DNA of 9,858 nucleotides, taken from NCBI GenBank assembly GCA_017450425.1, contig JAFSUV010000163.1, positions 1 through 9,858 on the forward strand. Direction: 5' to 3'. The translations under genes and the position numbers were made by a program. Positions 6,322 to 9,858 of this stretch are shown here, in pieces. Under the pieces are notes generated by a model that was given only the letters and a program-made list of their open reading frames with translations, did not search any database and had not been told where the DNA came from. This DNA comes from Kiritimatiellia bacterium (lineage in GTDB: Bacteria > Verrucomicrobiota > Kiritimatiellia > RFP12 > UBA3636). The number at the start of each line of letters is the position of its first letter. Within the stretch, counting starts at the first letter, position 1.

Positions 6322-7824
6322 CTAGAAGTAGAGGTCGCGCTCGCCGGCGCAGATGCGGTCGTAGCGCTTCTTCACCTGCGGATAGAACAGCGGGTACTGC
6401 TCCGCGATCTGGGCGAGCTCCGCTTCGATCACGGGCGTGCAGGCGGCGATGCTCTCCGGGGACGCGAAGTCGTCGAGCCATTCGCGATAGGTCAAGACCG
6501 CGTTGATTTTGCAGAACGTGCCTTCCTTGCCGGTTTTGAGCGCATCCATTATGCAGCCGCCGGTGCGGCCGCACCTGTAGCCGGCCGTGCAGAAACTCGT
6601 GATCACGCCCTGACGCGCGAGATCGACGATCATCTGCTCGAGAGAGCGGTTGTCGCCAAGCATGAACTGCTGCTCGTCGATTTTCTGCCCGACGTTGCCG
6701 GCGGCGTAGCCGCCGATGTCGATGCGGGTGCCGGCATCCATCTGCGTAATGCCGATCCTGAGGCACCGGTCGCGCAGCTCCTTGGTTTCGCGCGCCGTCA
6801 CGATAAGCCCCGTGTAAGGCACTGCAAGGCGCAGGACGAGCACCGCCTTGAAGAAATCGTCGTCGGTGAAGGTGCTCTTTGCGTTCGCCACGTCGGAGCC
6901 GGACGCGGCGTGCATGCGCGGCACCGAAAAAGTGTGCGGCCCGATGCCCACGAAACGCTCGAGCTCGCGGGCGTGCGCGCACATCGCGGCGACCTCGTAC
7001 TTCCAGTCGGGCTGGAGGCCGAAAAGGACGCCGAGGCCCACGTCGTCTATGCCGGCGTCGAACGCCCGGTGGAAGCACGTGACGCGCCACCCGTAGTCGC
7101 CCTTCACCGTGCCGGCGGGGTGCATTTCGGCGTAAACGCGGTGGTCGTACGTCTCCTGGAACACCTGAAAGGTGCCGATGCCGGCTTCGTGGACGATCTT
7201 GAGGTCGTCTATCGACATCGGAGCCGCGTTTACGTTGACGCGCCGCACGCGGTTCTTCGCACCGGGCTTTTTGCCGTCCACCTCGGCCGAATAGATCGCC
7301 GCGAGCGAGTCTGCGATAAACCGGGCGCCCGTCATGGGATGCTCGCCATAGACCGCCATGACCCGCTTGTGGCCGAGCCGGATCATCGCCTCCGCCTCGC
7401 GTTTCACCTCCTCCATCGAGAGGCAGCGGCGCTTTTCCCGGTGGTTGTCCAGCGAAAACCCGCAATAGCGGCAGCGGTTCATGCAGTAGCTCGAGATGTA
7501 CATCGGCGCGAAGGTGACGACGCGGTTGTCGTAAACCTTGTGCTTGACATCCCACGCCGTCTGGGCCATTTCGGCAATGAGGTCCTTGTCTTCGACGGCC
7601 AGAAGGTCGGCGACTTCGCCGCCGTCCAGCGTCTGGATCGCGAGCGACTTTTGAAGAATGTCGCGTATGCGGGCGGCGTCCGGGCGGCGGTGCGCGGCAA
7701 GTTCGCCGCGGATCGCGTCGTCGTCGATGAAGTCGCGCGAGCCGGGGCGGAGATACCGCTCTATTTCGTCACGCTTGATGAATTTCTCCGCCGCAAAGTC
7801 GCGATTTGCCGTTTCGCCGTCCAT
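6322..7824 (-). CDS. hydG: HydG-like radical SAM tyrosine lyase
   Basis: HydG cleaves tyrosine and converts the dehydroglycine into CO and cyanide for the [FeFe]-hydrogenase H-cluster. Numbering from the ATG at 7830, the SAM-cluster motif is C116, C120 and C123 (SYCMNRCRYCGF). FQETYDHRVYAEMHPAG (224-240), RVNVNAAPMS (197-206), MDAGTRIDIGGY (364-375) and the C-terminal auxiliary region with NAVLTYREWLDDFA (443-456) follow the family order, and 500-502 residues is slightly above the roughly 470 usual for HydG. Canonical HydG has CX2CX22C in that region. Here C414 and C440 keep the spacing, but the second position is G417; extra cysteines are at C420 and C426. The ATG at 7824 has AAAGG seven bases upstream (7832-7836); the one at 7830 is too close. 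hydE, hydF and the hydrogenase are not in the window, so a different role cannot be excluded. Confidence 0.85.
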   Translation of the reverse strand: MDGETANRDFAAEKFIKRDEIERYLRPGSRDFIDDDAIRGELAAHRRPDAARIRDILQKSLAIQTLDGGEVADLLAVEDKDLIAEMAQTAWDVKHKVYDNRVVTFAPMYISSYCMNRCRYCGFSLDNHREKRRCLSMEEVKREAEAMIRLGHKRVMAVYGEHPMTGARFIADSLAAIYSAEVDGKKPGAKNRVRRVNVNAAPMSIDDLKIVHEAGIGTFQVFQETYDHRVYAEMHPAGTVKGDYGWRVTCFHRAFDAGIDDVGLGVLFGLQPDWKYEVAAMCAHARELERFVGIGPHTFSVPRMHAASGSDVANAKSTFTDDDFFKAVLVLRLAVPYTGLIVTARETKELRDRCLRIGITQMDAGTRIDIGGYAAGNVGQKIDEQQFMLGDNRSLEQMIVDLARQGVITSFCTAGYRCGRTGGCIMDALKTGKEGTFCKINAVLTYREWLDDFASPESIAACTPVIEAELAQIAEQYPLFYPQVKKRYDRICAGERDLYF

Positions 7825-7869
7825 GTCCATGCCTTTCGCCAGCGCCGCCGCATGAGCCGCGTGCGCGCT

Positions 7870-8244
7870 TCAGCCCACGCGCAGAACGCTGTTGAGCGTG
7901 CCGAGCCCGTTTTGCGTCCAATCGCGGTCGGGATCCGGATCGAGCGTCCACTCGCCGTTGATCACGAACTTGTACTCGTAGATTCCGGGAGCGAGCGTGA
8001 CGGACACGGAATAGAGCCCGTTGCCGTCCTTGTCGATCATTTTCGTGCCGGTGGGATTCCATGCGTTGAACGACCCGGCGAGGAACACGGTGCTGCCGGG
8101 ATCGGCCTGGACGGTGAGCACCATGCGCGACTTCTTCGGCGCCGGAGCGGTGGCGGGTTTGCGCGCCGAGGCGGAAGCCTTGGCCACGGTGGTTTTCTTG
8201 CGCCTTGCTGGCGTTTCGGTTTCGGTTTTCTTGCGGAGAGCCAT
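7870..8244 (-). CDS. Small CBM48/AMPK-type glycogen-binding protein with basic tail
   Basis: The protein is 124 residues from the ATG at 8244, which has AAAGG eight bases upstream; a GTG at 8277 would add 11 residues and lacks such a site. Residues 42-124 form a lone CBM48-like (AMPK1-CBM/isoamylase early-set) beta-sandwich: VFLAGSFNAWNP (53-64), DGNGLYSV (73-80), PGIYEYKFVINGEWTLDPD (86-104) and a closing NSVLRV. This fold binds glycogen or other alpha-glucans in its best-known members, and the tryptophans in SFNAW and GEW match the usual ligand-side positions. Residues 1-40 are lysine, arginine and alanine rich (13 basic, 2 acidic), resembling disordered histone H1-like tails. No catalytic domain is present. 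It precedes the HydG-like gene by about 45 bases on the same strand, so they may share a transcript, although a functional link is not obvious. Confidence 0.85.
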   Translation of the reverse strand: MALRKKTETETPARRKKTTVAKASASARKPATAPAPKKSRMVLTVQADPGSTVFLAGSFNAWNPTGTKMIDKDGNGLYSVSVTLAPGIYEYKFVINGEWTLDPDPDRDWTQNGLGTLNSVLRVG

Positions 8245-8310
8245 TTTTCTTGCCTTTCTCTCGGAAATCCACGGCACTGAAAAAACGTGCGCCGTGCGTT
8301 GAAGCGCAGT

Positions 8311-8339
8311 AGTCTAGGACAAATCGGCTTCGGTTTCAA
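8311..8339 (-). promoter_or_regulatory. Promoter for the CBM48-hydG-thiH genes
   Basis: On the minus strand TTGAAA (-35, 8334-8339) and TAGACT (-10, 8311-8316) are separated by exactly 17 bases. Transcription would start near 8304, about 60 bases before the ATG at 8244. No other comparable promoter is visible before the three downstream genes, which are closely spaced. Confidence 0.6.
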
Positions 8340-8391
8340 CCGTGGCGCCGCCCGCACACGGATTTTTCACCCAGAGCTGACGCATCTTCCA

Positions 8392-8430
8392 CCGCGAGGC
8401 CCCCATTCCCCCATCGCGGTTGTTTTTCTT
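8392..8430 (+). terminator. Possible hairpin with T tract, no obvious gene to serve
   Basis: CCGCGA (8392-8397) and TCGCGG (8414-8419) are perfect 6-bp inverted arms around a C-rich 16-base loop. On the plus strand a T-rich tract (TTGTTTTTCTT, 8420-8430) follows. No plus-strand gene lies upstream, so it may be chance. The rest of the 289-base stretch at 8245-8533 shows the promoter described separately and nothing else I can support. Confidence 0.25.
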
Positions 8431-8533
8431 GCGGGGGGCGGGCGTCTGCGGACTGGAGTTCTCCGAAGACCCGCATCACGTGCGTTCGCACTTCGTCATT
8501 GCACGCCGCGCACCGTGACGAGCTTGGCGGCCG

Positions 8534-9379
8534 CTACGGGAGGCGGAAGTCGAGCATGACGGGGGAGTGGTCGGAGGCGTCGAGGGCGTCCTGGTCGAGG
8601 ATGACGCGGTGCTCGAGGGCTTCCACTTTTGTGGAATCTACTAGGATATGGTCGAGGGAGAAGTCCCGCGTGTCGTTTTCGGCCTTGCGGGCGCCACGGT
8701 AGATGCCCTGCGCGTCGCGCTTTGGATCGCCATGCCAGGAGCAGCACTCGCTGCGCTTCGGCGCGATGTCGGCGGCGAGCGGATAGCCGCGCGCGGCGAA
8801 GAGCGCGATGGACGCGCTGGTGCGCGGATCGAAGGAATTGAGGTCGCCGCCGCCCACGACGGGCAGGTCGCCGAAGAGCGCCTTGACTCTGCCGAGCAGT
8901 TCCACGCAGTGGCGGGCGTTGAGTTCGCGGATCGTTTCGCTTTCCGGCCCGTTGGCCTGGTACCAGAAGTGCGTGGAAAATGCGATGAGGCGGCGGCCGT
9001 CGGACTTGTCCTCCAGAACGGCCCAGGTGACGCCCTTGTTGTCGGTAAGGCGCAGGTGGAAGATGTCGTAGCCGCACGCGACGCAGCGCAGGCGGTTCTT
9101 GCGGTAGAGGAGCGGCACATGGTTGACGAAGCCTTCGTCGCCGCGCCCGCCGGCGCGCCGGATGGCGTCGCGCTCGTCGGTGCGGACGACCTCGTAGCCG
9201 CCGGCCTCCAGCGCCGGGAAGAGGCGGCTCCGCCAGAAGTTCGGCGTCACTTCCTGCAAGGCGACGATGTCGGGGGCGTGGCGCAGCAGGACGGCGCTCT
9301 GGAGCGTGTCGCGCTCGTGCGGCGGATTGCCGAAATAGTCGCCCCAGATGTTGAAGGGGATGAAGCGGTAGGTGTTCAT
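8534..9379 (-). CDS. Endonuclease/exonuclease/phosphatase-family hydrolase
   Basis: This 281-residue protein has the complete catalytic set of the EEP (exonuclease III/DNase I/sphingomyelinase-like) superfamily: N10 (FNIWGD), E43 (ALQEVTP), H137 (FSTHFWY), D179 and N181 (GGGDLNSFDP), D243 (SLDHILVD) and D270-H271 (SDHSPVMLDF). These residues bind a divalent metal and cleave phosphodiester or phosphoester bonds. Substrate cannot be told from sequence; nucleic acid, phosphoinositide-type and other phosphodiesters are all known in the superfamily. No signal peptide is seen, so a cytoplasmic location is likely. The start ATG overlaps the upstream gene's stop as ATGA. The neighbour may be a carbohydrate-active protein, so a sugar-metabolism setting is possible but speculative. 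Confidence 0.88.
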   Translation of the reverse strand: MNTYRFIPFNIWGDYFGNPPHERDTLQSAVLLRHAPDIVALQEVTPNFWRSRLFPALEAGGYEVVRTDERDAIRRAGGRGDEGFVNHVPLLYRKNRLRCVACGYDIFHLRLTDNKGVTWAVLEDKSDGRRLIAFSTHFWYQANGPESETIRELNARHCVELLGRVKALFGDLPVVGGGDLNSFDPRTSASIALFAARGYPLAADIAPKRSECCSWHGDPKRDAQGIYRGARKAENDTRDFSLDHILVDSTKVEALEHRVILDQDALDASDHSPVMLDFRLP

Positions 9380-9858
9380 TTTTCCATTGTGCGGCTGACA
9401 GCGCGCGCCACTTTGAGAACTGTGGTGTCAAGCGCGCCGACGTTGACGCGGACGAACCATCGGCCGTCGCGCCAGACGGCATCGATTTCGCGCCCCGACG
9501 CGGTGTCCAGCGCCATCGGCGCCTCGTCCCCTGCCAGCGCCCTTGACAGTCCGATTTCGACCTCCCGGTCGAGGCAGGTGATGTTGATGACGGAGACGAG
9601 GATCGACCCGTCGGCGGCGCGGTAGGGCGTCGCGAAGACGCACGGGTGCGAGGAGGAGACGTTCGGCTCGAACGCGCCGAGGCGCGTAAGCGTTTCGAGC
9701 GCCTTGCGGCGTTCCGGCTCCGGACGTCCCGGCTCCCATCCCGCGCTCCACGGCTTGAGCAGGACGGCGACCTTCCCGGCGCCGGCCGCGACTTCGATGA
9801 CCGGGAAGGGGTCGGACGGGTCTCGCCGCGCGAGTTCGGCCGTCAGGTCGATGCCGAA
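9376..9858 (-). CDS. C-terminal part of a larger protein, possibly carbohydrate-active (truncated at window edge)
   Basis: The open frame enters from the right edge and ends with a TGA that overlaps the start of the phosphodiesterase gene (ATGA). The 160 visible residues are rich in codons ending in G or C and read as true coding sequence. The C-terminal part (ILVSVINITCLDREVEIGLS at 86-105, then VWRDGRWFVRVNVGALDTTV and LKVARAV) looks like an all-beta domain of the kind found at the end of large glycoside hydrolases. The start and any catalytic domain lie outside the window. No motif is decisive, so the function is unassigned; the carbohydrate suggestion is a weak pattern match. The 4-base overlap indicates an operon with the downstream gene. 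Confidence 0.72.
   Translation of the reverse strand, partial: FGIDLTAELARRDPSDPFPVIEVAAGAGKVAVLLKPWSAGWEPGRPEPERRKALETLTRLGAFEPNVSSSHPCVFATPYRAADGSILVSVINITCLDREVEIGLSRALAGDEAPMALDTASGREIDAVWRDGRWFVRVNVGALDTTVLKVARAVSRTMEK

Noticed and set aside
6163..8280. A 705-residue open frame on the plus strand opposite hydG and thiH
   Set aside because: It is antisense to two clearly recognised radical SAM genes, has no recognisable domain, and its arginine, valine, alanine and histidine richness is typical of shadow frames in GC-rich DNA.
8446..8476. Nested GCGG...CCGC and GGAG...CTCC inverted repeats as a terminator for the EEP gene
   Set aside because: The stem is interrupted and no T run follows on either strand, so it does not qualify as an intrinsic terminator.
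8648..9625. A 325-residue plus-strand frame opposite the EEP gene
   Set aside because: The minus-strand gene has every catalytic residue of its family, so this frame is a shadow.

Overview
This GC-rich window holds mostly bacterial housekeeping and metabolic genes. Except for the thrS end at the left edge, every gene is on the minus strand. The best taxonomic clue is a 51-residue basic protein at 4982-5137. It looks like the small basic protein family (TIGR04137 as I remember it) found in Verrucomicrobia, Chlamydiae and related PVC bacteria. A complete HydG-like radical SAM enzyme suggests an anaerobe or a relative of one. Together these point to an anaerobic PVC bacterium such as a Kiritimatiellae or Lentisphaerae type. 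The phylum is an inference; no rRNA gene is present.

Layout from left to right. (1) The 3' end of thrS (+) runs into a strong GC hairpin and meets a minus-strand upp-aminotransferase pair (592-2567). (2) A vapBC toxin-antitoxin operon (2979-3634) has a near-consensus promoter and an operator-like inverted repeat; one or two unrecognised small reading frames trail the toxin. (3) A cluster (3814-5137) encodes the small basic protein, dUTPase and a site-2-protease-like M50 metalloprotease, behind a good sigma70-type promoter that overlaps the end of thiH. (4) A likely operon (5202-8244) encodes a small CBM48 protein with a basic tail, a HydG-like tyrosine lyase and ThiH. (5) At the right edge, an endonuclease/exonuclease/phosphatase-family enzyme (8534-9379) follows a truncated upstream gene with a 4-base ATGA overlap.

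How the genes work together. Upp and Dut serve pyrimidine salvage and nucleotide-pool sanitation. ThiH normally makes dehydroglycine from tyrosine for the thiamine thiazole ring. HydG uses the same tyrosine cleavage and goes on to make CO and cyanide for the [FeFe]-hydrogenase H-cluster. Finding both as neighbours 10 bases apart, without hydE, hydF or other thi genes in view, is the most unusual arrangement here. The HydG C-terminal cysteine pattern also departs from the canonical CX2CX22C.

I found no convincing wholly new defence or mobile system. The items most worth following up are the CBM48-HydG-ThiH operon with its altered cluster motif, the basic-tailed CBM48 protein, the vapBC operator, and the overlapping small gene that conflicts with the dut start. 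No tRNA, rRNA, CRISPR array or insertion sequence was seen.
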